Below are positions 16,928 to 26,582 of a stretch of DNA of 64,000 bases, one piece after another. Under the pieces are notes generated by a model. It did not search any database. It was not told where the DNA came from and saw nothing but the letters and a program-made list of their open reading frames with translations. Positions within the stretch are counted from its first letter, which is position 1. Each line of letters opens with the position of its first letter. Location of the stretch: NCBI RefSeq assembly GCF_018798885.1, contig NZ_CP076361.1, positions 620,001 through 684,000 on the forward strand. Direction: 5' to 3'. This stretch comes from Gemmobacter fulvus (lineage in GTDB: Bacteria; Pseudomonadota; Alphaproteobacteria; Rhodobacterales; Rhodobacteraceae). Both the position numbers and the translations under genes were made by a program.

Positions 16928-18834
16928 GCGGCGGCATCCACCGGCGGCGCTTCCAGCAGGATCAGGGCCGCGCCCGCCTCGACCTGCGCGCCTGCCGTCA
17001 CCAGCACCTCGGCCACCACGCCATCGCGGGCGGCGGTCAGCACATGTTCCATCTTCATCGCCTCCAGCACCGCCAGACGGTCGCCCATCGCCACCGCCTG
17101 CCCCGCCGTGACAAACACCGCCTTCACCAGCCCGGGCATCGGCGACAGCGTGGCATTGCCCGCCGCCGCACCGCTCGCCGCCCGGTCCAGCGGATCATGG
17201 GGGGTGAAGCTATAACACTGGCCCTGATCGAACACATGGATCTGCCCGCCCGCGCGGATCACCGGCAGCCGGGACGCGGCAAGGGTCTGGCCCGCCACCT
17301 CGATCTCGGGGCCCTGCGGGGACAGCCGCAACAGGCCCGTCGTGACCACATCACCCCGCGCCACTTCCAGCCTGCGCACCAGCGGTGACCAGAGCGTGAA
17401 GCCGGTCAGCGGGGTCTGCGGCAGATCGGCACTGGCCAGCAGGGCTGCGGCCAGCACCGAAGCCGAGGGTTCGGGGTCGGCCACCAGCACCGCCAGATCG
17501 CGCTCGATCAGCCCGGTGTCCACATCGCCCGCCGCAAAGCCCTTGTGCCGCGCCAGCGCCCCGAGGAAGGCGAGGTTGGTGACAGAGCCCGCCACCTGCG
17601 TGCGTTCCAGTGCGCGCGCCAGTTGCGCCAGCGCCACCGCACGGGTCGGACCATGCACGATGATCTTGGCAATCATCGGGTCATACCATGGGCTGATCAC
17701 ATCCCCGGCCCGCACCCCGGTATCGGCGCGCACATCGGCGGGAAAGGCCAGATGGCTGATCCGCCCGGTGGCGGGCAAAAAGCCTGCGGGCACATCTTCG
17801 GCATAGAGCCGCGCCTCGAAGGCATGGCCGGTGATCGCCAGTTGATCCTGCCGCAGCGGCAGGGCCTCGCCCGCCGCCACGCGCAGTTGCCATTCCACCA
17901 GATCGACGCCGGTGATCGCCTCGGTCACCGGATGTTCTACCTGCAGACGGGTGTTCATCTCCATGAACCAGAACCGGTCCGCGCGCAGGCCTTCGGAGGC
18001 ATCGACGATGAATTCGATGGTGCCCGCGCCCTTGTAGCCGATGGCACGGGCCGCACGCACCGCCGCCTCGCCCATGGCGGCCCGCATCTCGGCGGGCATG
18101 TCAGGGGCCGGGGCCTCTTCGATCACCTTCTGATGGCGGCGCTGCAAGGAACAATCCCGCTCGAACAGATGCACCGCGTCGGTGCCGTCGCCAAAGACCT
18201 GCACCTCGATATGGCGCGGCTTTTCCACGTATTTCTCGATCAGCACCGCGTCATTGCCAAAGGCCGTCGCGGCCTCGCCGCGCGCGCTGTCGAGTGCTGC
18301 CGCGAAATCCTCGGGCCGGGTGACCTTGCGCATCCCCTTGCCGCCGCCGCCCGCCACCGCCTTGATCAGCACCGGATAGCCGATGGCATCCGCCGCCCCC
18401 GCCAGATGGTCGGGATCCTGATTGGCCCCATGATAGCCGGGCACCACCGGCACGCCCGCCTCGGCCATCAGCCGCTTGGCTGCATCCTTCAGCCCCATGG
18501 CGCGGATCGCATCGCCCGAGGGCCCGATGAACACCAGCCCCGCTGCCGCCACCGCATCGACGAAATCGGGGTTTTCGGACAGAAAGCCATAACCGGGGTG
18601 GATGGCCTGCGCGCCGCTTGCCCGTGCCGCCGCGATGATCGCATCGCCGCGCAGATAGCTGTCGCGCGGGGCCGGGCCGCCGATGGGCAGCGCCTCATCC
18701 GCCAATGCGACATGCGCGGCGCGCGCATCCGCCTCGGAATAGACCGCAACCGTGGCCACGCCCATGCGGCGGGCGGTGGCGATGATGCGGCAGGCAATCT
18801 CGCCGCGATTGGCAATGAGGATTTTCTGGAACAT
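16924..18834 (-). CDS. liuD: 3-methylcrotonyl-CoA carboxylase biotin-containing (alpha) subunit
   Basis: Biotin carboxylase plus biotin carrier subunit, 636 aa. N-terminal biotin carboxylase domain starts FQKILIANRGEIACRII, with the ATP-grasp glycine-rich loop (AVAGGGGKGMRKV, about residues 165-177) and MEMNTRLQVEHPVTE. The C-terminal biotin attachment site EAMKMEHVL places biotinyl Lys near 594. Assignment to methylcrotonyl- rather than propionyl- or acetyl-CoA rests on linkage to liuA, liuB and liuE. Overlaps the GST gene by 4 bp. Confidence 0.93.
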   Translation of the reverse strand: MFQKILIANRGEIACRIIATARRMGVATVAVYSEADARAAHVALADEALPIGGPAPRDSYLRGDAIIAAARASGAQAIHPGYGFLSENPDFVDAVAAAGLVFIGPSGDAIRAMGLKDAAKRLMAEAGVPVVPGYHGANQDPDHLAGAADAIGYPVLIKAVAGGGGKGMRKVTRPEDFAAALDSARGEAATAFGNDAVLIEKYVEKPRHIEVQVFGDGTDAVHLFERDCSLQRRHQKVIEEAPAPDMPAEMRAAMGEAAVRAARAIGYKGAGTIEFIVDASEGLRADRFWFMEMNTRLQVEHPVTEAITGVDLVEWQLRVAAGEALPLRQDQLAITGHAFEARLYAEDVPAGFLPATGRISHLAFPADVRADTGVRAGDVISPWYDPMIAKIIVHGPTRAVALAQLARALERTQVAGSVTNLAFLGALARHKGFAAGDVDTGLIERDLAVLVADPEPSASVLAAALLASADLPQTPLTGFTLWSPLVRRLEVARGDVVTTGLLRLSPQGPEIEVAGQTLAASRLPVIRAGGQIHVFDQGQCYSFTPHDPLDRAASGAAAGNATLSPMPGLVKAVFVTAGQAVAMGDRLAVLEAMKMEHVLTAARDGVVAEVLVTAGAQVEAGAALILLEAPPVDAAA

Positions 18835-18865
18835 GTCAGACCTGCGATGCGGAAGGGGAGGACAT

Positions 18866-18912
18866 GCGGGGGCCAGCCCCCGCGCCCCCGGGATATTTGA
18901 ACCAAGATGAAT
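18866..18912 (+). repeat. Compound intergenic repeat, copy A
   Basis: In the liuB-liuD gap. A hairpin (GCGGGGG-CCAG-CCCCCGC, 18866-18883) is followed by a box with GGGATATTTG and CCAAGATGAA (18889-18911). The same arrangement recurs in inverted orientation at 51341-51390 and, less completely, at 51250-51278 and 45347-45370. No coding potential. Function unknown. Confidence 0.75.
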
Positions 18913-18933
18913 GGGGGTGGTGGAGCATGGGGG

Positions 18934-20538
18934 TCACATGCGGAACACGCCAAAGCGTGTGGGCTCGATGGGCGCATTGAGGGCGGCGGAGAGCGAGAGG
19001 GCGAGGGTGGCCCGGCTTTTGCGAGGGTCGATGATGCCATCATCCCACAGCCGGGCGCTGGCATAGAGCGGATGGCTTTGCCGGTCGAACATCTCGATGG
19101 TGGGGCGCTTGAACTCGGCCTCTTCCTCGGGGGTCCAGCTGCCGCCCGCGCGTTCGATCCCGTCGCGCTTCACCGTGGCCAGCACCCCCGCCGCCTGTTC
19201 GCCCCCCATCACCGAGATGCGGCTGTTGGGCCAGCTCCACAGGAAACGCGGCTGATAGGCGCGGCCCGACATGCCGTAATTGCCCGCGCCGAAACTGCCG
19301 CCGACCAGCATGGTGATCTTGGGCACATTGGTGGTGGCCACCGCCGTCACCATCTTGGCCCCGTGCCGCGCGATGCCTTCGTTTTCATATTTGCGCCCGA
19401 CCATGAAGCCGGTGATGTTTTGCAGGAACACCAGCGGGATATTGCGCTGGCTGCACAGTTCCACGAAATGCGCGCCTTTCACGGCGGCTTCGGAAAACAG
19501 CACGCCATTATTGGCCACGATCCCCACCGGGCAGCCCATCACATGCGCAAAGCCGGTGACCAGCGTATCGCCGAAGCGCGGCTTGAATTCATCAAAGCGC
19601 GAGCCGTCGACCAGCCGCGCAATCACCTCACGGATGTCATAGGGCGTGCGCAGATCGGCAGGCACCGCCCCGAGGATCTCGTCCGGGTCATAGGCCGGAT
19701 CTTCCGGGCTTTGCCATTGCACCGTCGCCGGTTTCGCACGGTTCAGGTGGCTGACGGCGCGGCGGGCAAGAGCCAGCGCATGGGCATCATCTTCGGCCAG
19801 ATAATCGGCCACGCCCGACAGGCGGGTATGCACATCGCCGCCGCCCAGATCCTCGGCGCTGACCACCTCGCCCGTCGCCGCCTTCACCAGCGGCGGGCCG
19901 GCGAGGAAGATGGTGCCCTGATCCTTCACGATGATCGTCACATCCGACATGGCCGGCACATAGGCCCCGCCCGCCGTGCACGACCCCATCACCACCGCGA
20001 TCTGCGGGATGCCCTTCGCGCTCATCCGCGCCTGATTGTAGAAGATGCGGCCAAAATGGTCGCGGTCGGGGAACACCTCGTCCTGATTGGGCAGGTTGGC
20101 GCCGCCACTGTCGACCAGATAGATGCAGGGCAGCGCGCATTCCTCGGCGATCTCCTGCGCGCGCAGGTGTTTCTTCACCGTCATCGGATAATAGGTGCCG
20201 CCCTTCACGGTGGCGTCATTGCAGACCACCATCACCTCTTGCCCATGCACACGGCCGATCCCGGCGATTACCCCGGCACAGGGTGCGGCCCCGTCATTGA
20301 GCCCATGCGCCGCAGTCGCGCCGATTTCGAGGAAGGGCGAGCCGGGATCCAGCAGCCCCGCCACCCGGTCGCGCGGGGCCATCTTGCCGCGCGCAACATG
20401 GCGGGCCATCGCCTTGTCGCCGCCGCCTGCCGCCGCCTGGGCCGCCGCCTGCGCGATGGTGTCGAGCATGGTCAGATGCGCAGCGCGATTGGCGCGGAAC
20501 GCTTCGGATCCGGTTTGAATCATGCTTTTCAGAATCAT
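18934..20538 (-). CDS. liuB: 3-methylcrotonyl-CoA carboxylase beta (carboxyltransferase) subunit
   Basis: Carboxyltransferase subunit, 534 aa; transfers CO2 from carboxybiotin to 3-methylcrotonyl-CoA. Family segments include [49 protein letters not shown] and [10 protein letters not shown]. It is the usual partner of LiuD, 99 bp away. ATG at 20538 is preceded by GAGG about 10 bp upstream; an internal ATG at 20523 is an alternative. It is divergent from ompW across 146 bp, where the liuB promoter would sit. Confidence 0.95.
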   Translation of the reverse strand: MILKSMIQTGSEAFRANRAAHLTMLDTIAQAAAQAAAGGGDKAMARHVARGKMAPRDRVAGLLDPGSPFLEIGATAAHGLNDGAAPCAGVIAGIGRVHGQEVMVVCNDATVKGGTYYPMTVKKHLRAQEIAEECALPCIYLVDSGGANLPNQDEVFPDRDHFGRIFYNQARMSAKGIPQIAVVMGSCTAGGAYVPAMSDVTIIVKDQGTIFLAGPPLVKAATGEVVSAEDLGGGDVHTRLSGVADYLAEDDAHALALARRAVSHLNRAKPATVQWQSPEDPAYDPDEILGAVPADLRTPYDIREVIARLVDGSRFDEFKPRFGDTLVTGFAHVMGCPVGIVANNGVLFSEAAVKGAHFVELCSQRNIPLVFLQNITGFMVGRKYENEGIARHGAKMVTAVATTNVPKITMLVGGSFGAGNYGMSGRAYQPRFLWSWPNSRISVMGGEQAAGVLATVKRDGIERAGGSWTPEEEAEFKRPTIEMFDRQSHPLYASARLWDDGIIDPRKSRATLALSLSAALNAPIEPTRFGVFRM

Positions 20539-20684
20539 GTTTTTCGTCCTCTTTCCAAGAGGTTACTCGACAAGACCCGCGCGCGAATGTCGCAGGCCCG
20601 CCGGAAGAGATATTGATTCAGGTCAAGGTTCCGCGCGCGGATCGGGGGCCATGGTCGCCGGGTAACAACCCTGTGAGACAGACC

Positions 20685-21290
20685 ATGAAAACCCCGATCC
20701 TTGCCGCAACCGTCCTTGCCGCCCTCGCCCTCGCCGCCCCTGCCTGCGCCCAATCTGCGGGTGACATGACGCTCGGCTTCGGTCTGGGCTACGTCAAGCC
20801 CAATGGCACGCCGGGCACGCTGGGCGGCACCATGGTCACCGACATCGGCACCAGCACCCGCCCCACCATCACCTTTGAATATTTCCTGCGCGACAATATC
20901 GGCCTTGAAGTGCTGGGTGCGCTGCCGTTCAAACACGCCGTCAGCGTGGTCGGCACCGGCAAGATCGGCGAGACGAAACATCTGCCGCCCACGGTGTCGA
21001 TCAACTATCACATCCCGACCGGCGGCGCGGTCACGCCCTTTGTTGGCCTTGGTGTGAACTACACGGCGTTCTTCGAGGAACATTCCTCGGCGGGCGATCT
21101 GAAGCTCAAGAACAGCTGGGGCCTCGCCGCGCATCTGGGGGTTGATTACGCCCTGTCCGAAAAGGCCGCGCTGCGTATGGACCTGCGCTATATCGACATT
21201 GACAGCGACGTTTATCTGAACGGCACCAAGGTCGGCAAAGTCGAGATCGACCCGGTTGTGGCGGGTGTCTCGTATATCATGAAGTTCTGA
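20685..21290 (+). CDS. ompW: OmpW family outer membrane protein
   Basis: 201-aa outer membrane beta-barrel. Signal peptide residues 1-21 (MKTPILAATVLAALALA, cut after ACA). The mature part shows OmpW features: LGFGLGYVKPNG, RPTITFEYFLRDNIGLEVL, LPPTVSINYHIPTGGAVTPFVGLGVNYT and a C-terminal aromatic (KF) typical of barrels. Start at 20685 gives a proper signal peptide. Monocistronic between divergent liuB and convergent liuA. Substrate unknown; small hydrophobic solutes are the family expectation. Confidence 0.92.
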   Translation: MKTPILAATVLAALALAAPACAQSAGDMTLGFGLGYVKPNGTPGTLGGTMVTDIGTSTRPTITFEYFLRDNIGLEVLGALPFKHAVSVVGTGKIGETKHLPPTVSINYHIPTGGAVTPFVGLGVNYTAFFEEHSSAGDLKLKNSWGLAAHLGVDYALSEKAALRMDLRYIDIDSDVYLNGTKVGKVEIDPVVAGVSYIMKF

Positions 21291-21308
21291 TCCCCGCCCG
21301 ATGGCGGC

Positions 21309-21340
21309 AAAGGGGGGCAGGCCCAACCTGCCCCCCTTTT
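21309..21340 (+). terminator. Bidirectional terminator between ompW and liuA
   Basis: AAAGGGGGGCAGG and CCTGCCCCCCTTTT (21309-21340) form a long perfect stem with a 5-nt loop, A-run on one side and T-run on the other. It follows ompW by 18 bp and precedes the convergent liuA stop by 12 bp, so it can terminate both. Confidence 0.9.
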
Positions 21341-21352
21341 GCACGACCATGA

Positions 21353-22513
21353 TCATGCCTGCGCCATCAGCTCGCGCCCGATCAGCATCCGGCGGATTTC
21401 GGATGTGCCCGCGCCGATCTCCATCAGCTTGGCATCGCGGAACAGGCGGCTGACCACCGAGTCATTCAGGAAGCCCGCACCGCCCAGAGCCTGCACCGCC
21501 TGATGCGCCTGCACCATCGCCTGTTCGCTGGCATAAAGCACCGCCCCCGCCGCATCGGCCCGTGTCACCTCGCCCCGGTCACAGGCGCGCGCGGCCTCGT
21601 AGACATAGGCGCGGGCGGTGTTCAGCGCGACATACATATCGGCGATCTTGCCCTGCATCAGCTGGAAGTTCCCGATGGGCTGGCCGAACTGGTGCCGCTC
21701 TTTCGCATAGGGGATCACCTCATCCAGACAGGCGGCAATGATGCCGGTGCCGATGCCCGACAGCACGACCCGTTCGTAATCGAGGCCCGACATCAGGACG
21801 CGCACGCCCTTGCCCTCCTGCCCCAGCACGTTTTCAAACGGCACTTCGCAATCCTCGAAGATCAGCTCGCCGGTGTTGGATCCGCGCATCCCCAGCTTGT
21901 CGAAATGCGGGCCGGTCGAGAAGCCCTTGAAACCGCGCTCCACGATGAAGGCGGTGATGCCTTTCGGCCCGGCCTCGGGGTCGGTCTTGGCATAGACGAT
22001 CAGCGTATCGGCATCCGGCCCGTTGGTGATCCAGTATTTGGAGCCGTTCAGAACGTAATAGCCGTTCCGCTTTTCGGCCCGCAGCTTCATCGACACCACG
22101 TCAGACCCGGCACCGGTTTCCGACATGGCCAGCGCGCCGATATTGGCCCCCGAGATCAGGCCGGGCAGATACTTGCGCTTCTGCGCGTCAGACCCGTTCA
22201 GCTTCATCTGATTGACGCAGAGGTTGGAATGCGCGCCATAGGACAGGCTGATGCTGGCCGAGGCGCGGGCGATTTCTTCGGTGGCAATCACATGCGCCAG
22301 ATAACCCATGCCCGCCCCGCCGTATTCTTCGGCCACGGTGATGCCCAGCAGGCCCAGATCGCCCATTTCGCGCCACAGCTCGGCCGGGAACACATTGTCG
22401 CGGTCCACCTGCGCTGCGATCGGCTTGACCCGTTCCTGCGCCCAGGCGTGAACCATGTCGCGCATGGCCGCGATATCTTCGCCCAGATCAAAGCGCATCG
22501 GACTTGTGAACAT
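21353..22513 (-). CDS. liuA: Isovaleryl-CoA dehydrogenase
   Basis: Flavoprotein acyl-CoA dehydrogenase, 387 aa, oxidising isovaleryl-CoA to 3-methylcrotonyl-CoA. FAD/substrate motifs: [18 protein letters not shown] (residues about 127-144), [16 protein letters not shown], and the catalytic-type glutamate E247 in GLDYERVVL, a position typical of isovaleryl-CoA dehydrogenases. ATG at 22513 has a GGGAGGGG site; the frame upstream is not family-like. A palindrome lies 15 bp upstream. It is convergent to ompW and separated from liuB. Confidence 0.94.
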   Translation of the reverse strand: MFTSPMRFDLGEDIAAMRDMVHAWAQERVKPIAAQVDRDNVFPAELWREMGDLGLLGITVAEEYGGAGMGYLAHVIATEEIARASASISLSYGAHSNLCVNQMKLNGSDAQKRKYLPGLISGANIGALAMSETGAGSDVVSMKLRAEKRNGYYVLNGSKYWITNGPDADTLIVYAKTDPEAGPKGITAFIVERGFKGFSTGPHFDKLGMRGSNTGELIFEDCEVPFENVLGQEGKGVRVLMSGLDYERVVLSGIGTGIIAACLDEVIPYAKERHQFGQPIGNFQLMQGKIADMYVALNTARAYVYEAARACDRGEVTRADAAGAVLYASEQAMVQAHQAVQALGGAGFLNDSVVSRLFRDAKLMEIGAGTSEIRRMLIGRELMAQA

Positions 22514-22528
22514 GGTCCCCTCCCAAGA

Positions 22529-22546
22529 ATTGAACACTCGTTCAAT
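22529..22546 (-). promoter_or_regulatory. Candidate operator upstream of liuA
   Basis: Perfect 7-bp inverted repeat ATTGAAC-ACTC-GTTCAAT (22529-22546), ending 16 bp before the liuA ATG. The symmetry and size fit a TetR-type operator, and TetR regulators of acyl-CoA catabolism are common; no such regulator gene is in the window. Confidence 0.55.
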
Positions 22547-22670
22547 AAACGGGAACCGGCGAGTCGCGTCAAGCGTTTCCTTGCGTCGAAATGATTTGGG
22601 AAATGATCCGGGGGCTTGCATGCCGCGGCCCCGCCGCCCATTTCTGGAGCAGTTTTAAGGAGTAGCAGGC

Positions 22671-23123
22671 ATGAACAGGGTTCTGGCAGTTTTGGCGGCA
22701 CTCGCCGCGTCGCCCGTCTGGGCCGACGAAGTGGGCGAAGTCGGCGTCGACTGGGTGGGCAATGACATCATCATCGAAGCCTTCGCAGATCCCAAGGTTC
22801 AGGGCGTGACCTGCCATCTGGCCTATTTCGACCGCTCGTTGATTGATCGGTTCAGCCAAGGCAACTGGTTCGAAGATCCGTCCTATTCGGCGGTGGATTG
22901 CGTGCAGACCGGCCCGATCACACTGGGTGACATCGCCCGCGGCAAGGCAGGCGAAGAGGTGTTTTCCGAAAGCCGCTCGCTCATCCTGAAATCGCTGAAA
23001 GTGACCCGCGTCTATGACGAGGCGAACAAGGCGCTGGTCTATCTGGGCCATGCGAACGAGCTGACGCAGGGGTCGGGCAAGATGTCGCTGTCGGTGGTGC
23101 CGCTGGCGGATGGTGCGCCCTGA
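22671..23123 (+). CDS. creA: CreA family periplasmic protein
   Basis: 150-aa protein with a Sec signal peptide (residues 1-18, ending WA-DE). The conserved block FADPKVQGVTCHLAYFDR is characteristic of the CreA family, whose function is poorly known. The remainder (SFSE..LILKSLKVTRVYDEANKALVYL) also matches. ATG at 22671 has AGGAG 10 bp upstream. It is a plus-strand gene between divergent liuA and scoA. Confidence 0.88.
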   Translation: MNRVLAVLAALAASPVWADEVGEVGVDWVGNDIIIEAFADPKVQGVTCHLAYFDRSLIDRFSQGNWFEDPSYSAVDCVQTGPITLGDIARGKAGEEVFSESRSLILKSLKVTRVYDEANKALVYLGHANELTQGSGKMSLSVVPLADGAP

Positions 23124-23224
23124 CGGCGCGCGCCACGCAGGCGCCCCCGCCGCAGCGCGGCAATTGACTTGCACAAAAGCCTCTGCCACGACTTGCAGCA
23201 AGAGAGTTTGCGGGGGATCCACCG

Positions 23225-23923
23225 ATGAAGAAAACCTATGGCAGCGCCGCCGAGGCGCTGGACGGTGTGCTGTTTGACGGCATGATGATCGCGGCAGGCG
23301 GGTTCGGCCTGTGCGGCATTCCCGAATTGCTGATTGCAGCAATCCGGGATGCGGGCACGAAGAATCTGACCGTCGCGTCGAACAATGCGGGCGTGGACGG
23401 CTTTGGCCTTGGGCAATTGCTGGAAACCCGGCAGGTCAAGAAGATGATCTCCTCCTATGTCGGCGAGAATGCCGAATTCATGCGCCAGTATCTGTCGGGC
23501 GAGCTGGAGCTGGAGTTCAACCCGCAGGGCACGCTGGCCGAGCGGATGCGCGCAGGCGGGGCGGGTATCCCCGGTTTTTACACCAAGACCGGCGTTGGCA
23601 CGGTGATTGCCGAGGGCAAGGACCACAAGGAGTTCAACGGCCAGACCTATATTCTGGAAACCGGCATCGTGGCCGATCTGGCCATCGTGAAGGCCTGGAA
23701 GGCAGATCCCTCGGGCAATCTGGTGTTCCGCAAAACCTCGCGCAACTTCAATCCGCCCGCCGCCACCTGTGGCAAGATCTGCGTGGCCGAGGTGGAAGAA
23801 ATCGTGCCACTGGGTAGCCTTGACCCCGATACGATCCATCTGCCGGGCATCTATGTGCATCGCCTGATCCAAGGCACCCACGAAAAACGCATCGAACAGC
23901 GCACCACCCGCAAGCGGGCCTGA
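23225..23923 (+). CDS. scoA: Succinyl-CoA:3-ketoacid-CoA transferase subunit A
   Basis: Subunit A of 3-oxoacid CoA-transferase, which activates acetoacetate at the expense of succinyl-CoA. 232 aa; [36 protein letters not shown] and [13 protein letters not shown] motifs are present. It is followed by scoB 59 bp later; the gap contains a GC-rich palindrome (23933-23950). Together with liuE, which makes acetoacetate, the pair completes leucine carbon flow to acetyl-CoA. Confidence 0.95.
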   Translation: MKKTYGSAAEALDGVLFDGMMIAAGGFGLCGIPELLIAAIRDAGTKNLTVASNNAGVDGFGLGQLLETRQVKKMISSYVGENAEFMRQYLSGELELEFNPQGTLAERMRAGGAGIPGFYTKTGVGTVIAEGKDHKEFNGQTYILETGIVADLAIVKAWKADPSGNLVFRKTSRNFNPPAATCGKICVAEVEEIVPLGSLDPDTIHLPGIYVHRLIQGTHEKRIEQRTTRKRA

Positions 23924-23932
23924 GCCGCAAGT

Positions 23933-23950
23933 CCGGGGCCGAGGCCCCGG
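23933..23950 (+). repeat. GC-rich palindrome between scoA and scoB
   Basis: CCGGGGCC-GA-GGCCCCGG (23933-23950), a near-perfect stem directly after the scoA stop with no T-run. It may tune scoA/scoB stoichiometry or mRNA stability; otherwise the gap holds only the scoB ribosome binding site (TTAGGAGAAA). Confidence 0.5.
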
Positions 23951-23982
23951 CACGCCGCGACAGCAGAATTAGGAGAAAGACC

Positions 23983-24609
23983 ATGTGGGACCGCAATCAG
24001 ATGGCCGCTCGGGCGGCGCAAGAGCTTCAGGACGGCTGGTATGTCAACCTTGGCATCGGCATTCCGACGCTGGTGGTGAACTATATCCCCGAAGGCGTGA
24101 ACGTGACGCTGCAATCGGAAAACGGCATGTTGGGCATGGGCCCCTTCCCGTTTGAAGGCGAAGAGGATGCCGACCTCATCAACGCGGGCAAACAGACCAT
24201 CACCGAACTGCCGCAGACCGCCTATTTCGATTCTGCGCAAAGTTTTGCGATGATCCGCGGCGGCAAGATTGCCATGGCGATCCTCGGCGCGATGGAGGTC
24301 AGCGAGGCGGGTGATCTGGCCAACTGGATGATCCCGGGCAAGCTGGTCAAGGGCATGGGCGGCGCGATGGATCTGGTGGCCGGCGTGGGCCGTGTGGTGG
24401 TGGTCATGGATCACACCAACAAGGCCGGAGAATCGAAGGTGCTGAAGGCCTGCACCCTGCCGCTGACCGGGCGGTCGGTGGTCAACCGCATCATCTCCAA
24501 CCTCGGGGTGCTGGATGTGGTGCCGGGCGGCCTGAAGATCGTGCAACTGGCCGATGGCGTGACCGAAGCCGAACTGCGCGCCGCAACCGAGGCGACCATC
24601 GTTGACTGA
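23983..24609 (+). CDS. scoB: Succinyl-CoA:3-ketoacid-CoA transferase subunit B
   Basis: Subunit B, 208 aa, holding the catalytic glutamate E46 in the LQSENGMLGMG motif. DGWYVNLGIGIPTLVVNYI precedes it, and GAMDLVAGVGRVVVVMDHT follows. Strong AGGAGAAAG ribosome binding site. The 3' end overlaps the next gene by 8 bp. Confidence 0.96.
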   Translation: MWDRNQMAARAAQELQDGWYVNLGIGIPTLVVNYIPEGVNVTLQSENGMLGMGPFPFEGEEDADLINAGKQTITELPQTAYFDSAQSFAMIRGGKIAMAILGAMEVSEAGDLANWMIPGKLVKGMGGAMDLVAGVGRVVVVMDHTNKAGESKVLKACTLPLTGRSVVNRIISNLGVLDVVPGGLKIVQLADGVTEAELRAATEATIVD

Positions 24610-24892
24610 GTTCACCATTGAACGCGAGATCAGCGGCAGCAAGGGCCGCTATGTCATCCGCTATGCGGGGGCCGAGGCCGAGCTCACCTATTCGATCACC
24701 TCGCCCACGCTGGTCATTGCGGATCACACCGGGGTGCCCGACAGCTTTCGTGGCACTGGCGCGGGTTTGGCGCTGGTGACGCGGCTGGTGGCCGATGCAA
24801 GGGCAGAGGGGTTCAAGATCATGCCGCTGTGCCCCTTTGTGAACGCACAGCGCAAGAAACACCCCGACTGGGCGGATGCTTTCGCCGTCTGA
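24602..24892 (+). CDS. Small GNAT-like acetyltransferase (YjdJ/COG2388 type), TTG start
   Basis: 96-aa protein of the short GNAT subtype: AELTYSITSPTLVIADHTGVPDSFRGTGAG (with the RGTGAG acetyl-CoA loop), then LVTRLVADARAEGFKIMPLCPFVNAQ, which matches the small YjdJ-like group. The only start that retains the N-terminal strand is a TTG at 24602, overlapping the scoB stop. The downstream terminator at 24915-24942 supports the end of the transcription unit. Substrate unknown. Confidence 0.8.
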   Translation: MTEFTIEREISGSKGRYVIRYAGAEAELTYSITSPTLVIADHTGVPDSFRGTGAGLALVTRLVADARAEGFKIMPLCPFVNAQRKKHPDWADAFAV

Positions 24893-24914
24893 GCGGACCC
24901 GGACACCCTGCTCC

Positions 24915-24942
24915 AAAGCCGTGCCTCCGGGCGCGGCTTTTT
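24915..24942 (+). terminator. Intrinsic terminator after scoAB-GNAT
   Basis: AAAGCCGTGCC and GGCGCGGCTTT form an 11-bp stem (one G-U pair) with a 4-nt loop, followed by TT; the A/T ends allow bidirectional use with the convergent lytic transglycosylase gene. Confidence 0.85.
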
Positions 24943-24954
24943 CTTTGGCGGCTG

Positions 24955-25836
24955 TCAGCCGCCGCTCGCCAGAACCTTGAACACACAGGGGTCGGAGAAC
25001 AGCTCGGGCGGGGTCAGGCACAGGCCCTGCGCCACCTGCCAGGCCGCCAGCACCTTGGGCACATAATCCCGCGTTTCGGGATAGGGCGGCACACCGGCAT
25101 TCGCCTTAACCGCGCCCTCGCCCGCATTATAGGCCGCCAGAACCATCAGCGGATCGCGGTCAAAGTGCTTCATCAGCCAATCGAGATAGGCGACGCCGCC
25201 CTTGATGTTCTGTGCCGGGATCTTGGCATCGGCCACGCCGAAGCGTTCGGCCGTGGCGGGGATCAACTGCATCAGCCCCTGCGCCCCGGCGGAACTGACC
25301 GCATCGGCGCGGCCCGCACTTTCGATGCCGATCACCGCCAGCACCAGCGCCGGTGACACTTCGGTGCCGATGGTGGCCTTCAGGATCTCGGTGCCATAGC
25401 TGGTGGCAATATCCTGCATGTGCTGCATCCGGGGGGCACGCACCGCCGCCCCGCCCGGCCCCTGGCTGAGCGTGGCGAGTGCCAGCGGCAGACGCCCCTG
25501 AACCGCCCCCTGCGCCGTCGGCACCGCATCCCAGAACCAGCTATAGGTAGCGGGCACCTTCTCGACCGGCAGCAGCGGCGCGGCAGGTGTTTCGGCGCTT
25601 TCGGCTATGGCAGCGGATTGCGCCTCTTTCTCGCGGTCGACCTTGGGCGAGGCGGCCAGACGGCGCGCCTGTTCGGCGGGATCAATCTGCACGGTGATGC
25701 GCTTGGCGGTGCCCGCCCCCGGCGCTTTCACGCGGCGGAAGGTAAAATTGTCCGGCTCAGGCCCGGTCTGCGCCTGCGCCGCCAGCGCGCCGGACAGAAT
25801 CAATCCGGCGACCATCATTCCTGCCCTGACCCGCAT
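24955..25836 (-). CDS. Lytic transglycosylase (SLT domain)
   Basis: 293-aa exported protein with a signal peptide (residues 1-22) and a C-terminal SLT domain. Catalytic glutamate E172 lies in AVIGIESAGRADAVSSAGAQ, followed by GLMQLIPATAERFG and AAYNAGEGAV, hallmark motifs of soluble lytic transglycosylases. The N-terminal 150 residues are low-complexity and Pro/Ala-rich. Cleaves peptidoglycan, perhaps opening gaps for the adjacent Tad secretion apparatus; that link is only positional. It is oriented away from the tad genes. Confidence 0.9.
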   Translation of the reverse strand: MRVRAGMMVAGLILSGALAAQAQTGPEPDNFTFRRVKAPGAGTAKRITVQIDPAEQARRLAASPKVDREKEAQSAAIAESAETPAAPLLPVEKVPATYSWFWDAVPTAQGAVQGRLPLALATLSQGPGGAAVRAPRMQHMQDIATSYGTEILKATIGTEVSPALVLAVIGIESAGRADAVSSAGAQGLMQLIPATAERFGVADAKIPAQNIKGGVAYLDWLMKHFDRDPLMVLAAYNAGEGAVKANAGVPPYPETRDYVPKVLAAWQVAQGLCLTPPELFSDPCVFKVLASGG

Positions 25837-26213
25837 CTGCGGTTGCCTGCCCGTTTTTTTATGTTTCTACAGGCAGTTTCGCAAAAAAACGCGACTCGCG
25901 CCAGTAAACCTGCCGCCAAGCCGGAGCGGATCGTGGCAGTTTTGCCGCAATCCTGCCCCAGTCCGTAAGCAGGTGCCGCTCGCCCCCTGTTGCGCCCTGT
26001 GCAGCAATAAGAAATTACCGAACAAAAACAGCGTATTGAAAAATTATTCGACGTTTTATGCAGAATTCTGTGCCGGTCTTAATGCCTCCCAAATGCCGCC
26101 ACCATCAGGGGGCTATATACACCCATGCCGCAACGAAAGCGGATCGGAACAGAGGCCGATCAGAAGCGCGGGGCGGTGAAACAGAGCAAAACCTAAAACA
26201 AGGGACTGACACC
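25837..26213. other. AT-rich gap upstream of pilin gene
   Basis: 377 bp without a convincing gene. It includes markedly AT-rich stretches around 26010-26060 that contrast with the GC-rich genome and likely hold the pilin promoter, plus a divergent promoter for the lytic transglycosylase. No terminator or strong palindrome was seen; a -10/-35 pair could not be assigned confidently. Confidence 0.5.
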
Positions 26214-26399
26214 ATGAAACTGCTGAACATCTTCAAATCCTTCAAAAACGACGAATCCGGCGCCGTGACCGTTGATTGGGTCGTGCTGACCGCTGCCATC
26301 GTTGGCCTGGGCATCATCGTCATCAACACCATCTCGCCCTCGATCGACTCGACCGCAGCCGTGATCGCAGCCGACCTGGACGAAGCCGCCGAACGGTAA
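26214..26399 (+). CDS. Flp-like pilin, first copy
   Basis: 61-aa prepilin-like protein with a class III type leader (MKLLNIFKSFKNDESG) and a hydrophobic core AVTVDWVVLTAAIVGLGII. If cleaved after Gly16 the mature N-terminus is AVTVDW, so positions 5-6 are Asp-Trp instead of the Glu-Tyr of canonical Flp pilins. Preceded by an AGGGAC ribosome binding site. Placed first in the tad locus and followed by a hairpin. The processing site is predicted, and no secretion signal other than the leader is present. Confidence 0.85.
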   Translation: MKLLNIFKSFKNDESGAVTVDWVVLTAAIVGLGIIVINTISPSIDSTAAVIAADLDEAAER

Positions 26400-26433
26400 T
26401 CCAGACTGTCTGCTGACATCTGAGAAAACGTAT

Positions 26434-26459
26434 GCTGCGGCTCTTCACGGGGCCGCAGC
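26434..26459 (+). terminator. Hairpin after first pilin gene
   Basis: GCTGCGGC and GCCGCAGC (26434-26441 / 26452-26459) make an 8-bp stem, extendable by two pairs, in a 10-nt loop, located 34 bp after the pilin stop. Lacking a strong T-run, it may be an attenuator or mRNA-stabilising element that raises pilin expression relative to downstream genes. Confidence 0.55.
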
Positions 26460-26582
26460 TTACTGCGTCAGGAACCACGGGTCGCATTGTGCCAGACAGA
26501 ACCACCCCTTCGGCCCCGCCCCCTGCGGCCTGCCGATCCGGGCGGGGATGGCACGCGGCCTGACACAGTAAAAGGTGATCCG

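Noticed and set aside
26030-26065. Possible sigma-70 promoter upstream of the first pilin gene
   Set aside because: TTGAAA has no -10 at acceptable spacing; kept only as an AT-rich gap.
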